A DNA stretch of 6,809 nucleotides from Bacteroidales bacterium. Lineage in GTDB: Bacteria > Bacteroidota > Bacteroidia > Bacteroidales > 4484-276. The position numbers and the translations under genes were made by a program. The DNA is taken from assembly GCA_018400545.1 (NCBI GenBank), contig JAGYLT010000125.1:1-6809 (forward strand). The letters are read 5' to 3'. Under the pieces are notes generated by a model, which had not been told where the DNA came from, made no database searches, and saw only the letters and a list, made by a program, of their open reading frames with translations. Positions 6,798-6,809 of this stretch are shown here, piece after piece; the first letter of the stretch is position 1, and each line of letters starts with the position of its first letter.

Positions 6798-6809
6798 AAA
6801 TATTCCTAC

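Noticed and set aside
1..6809. CRISPR array, tRNA, rRNA, insertion sequence or defence system
   Set aside because: No regularly spaced repeats, cloverleaf, transposase or nuclease genes were seen in either strand.

Overview
The window looks like a chromosomal segment of a Bacteroidota bacterium, most likely of the Bacteroidales/Marinilabiliales type, though genus cannot be read from it. The reasons are the promoter style (TAnnTTTG boxes close to start codons, with no Shine-Dalgarno sequences), moderate GC, and the protein families: a secreted short M1 peptidase and an exported GH63-like glycosidase. There are no tRNA or rRNA genes, insertion sequences, CRISPR arrays or phage genes. It reads as ordinary chromosomal housekeeping and accessory metabolism.

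Layout from left to right. (1) 1-179 is non-coding or holds only the very start of a leftward gene. It has a perfect TATCTTTG box on the minus strand followed by three small hairpins. (2) 180-1826 (-) is an exported M1-family zinc aminopeptidase. (3) 1827-1963 is a divergent control region with repeats. (4) 1964-3187 (+) is a cytoplasmic alpha/beta-hydrolase-like protein of unknown role with a complete apparent Ser-Asp-His triad; its promoter box sits so close to the ATG that the mRNA is probably leaderless. (5) 3202-4155 (-) is a ten-helix EamA/DMT transporter, convergent with the hydrolase across only 14 bases. (6) 4236-6314 (-) is an exported GH63-like (alpha/alpha)6-barrel glycoside hydrolase whose general-acid motif appears altered. 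(7) 6315-6463 is a second divergent control region. (8) 6464-6721 (+) is a small acidic DUF2007-type protein. (9) 6722-6809 carries a long hairpin (11-bp perfect arms).

The genes do not form an obvious pathway. The GH63-like enzyme lies upstream of the EamA transporter on the same strand, 80 bases apart, and one could imagine sugar release outside the cytoplasm plus metabolite transport. However, the transporter has its own promoter box, so a common operon is not demonstrated. No convincing new multi-gene system was found. The points most worth a second look are the altered GH63 active-site motif, the leaderless hydrolase gene, and the hairpins at both ends of the window.
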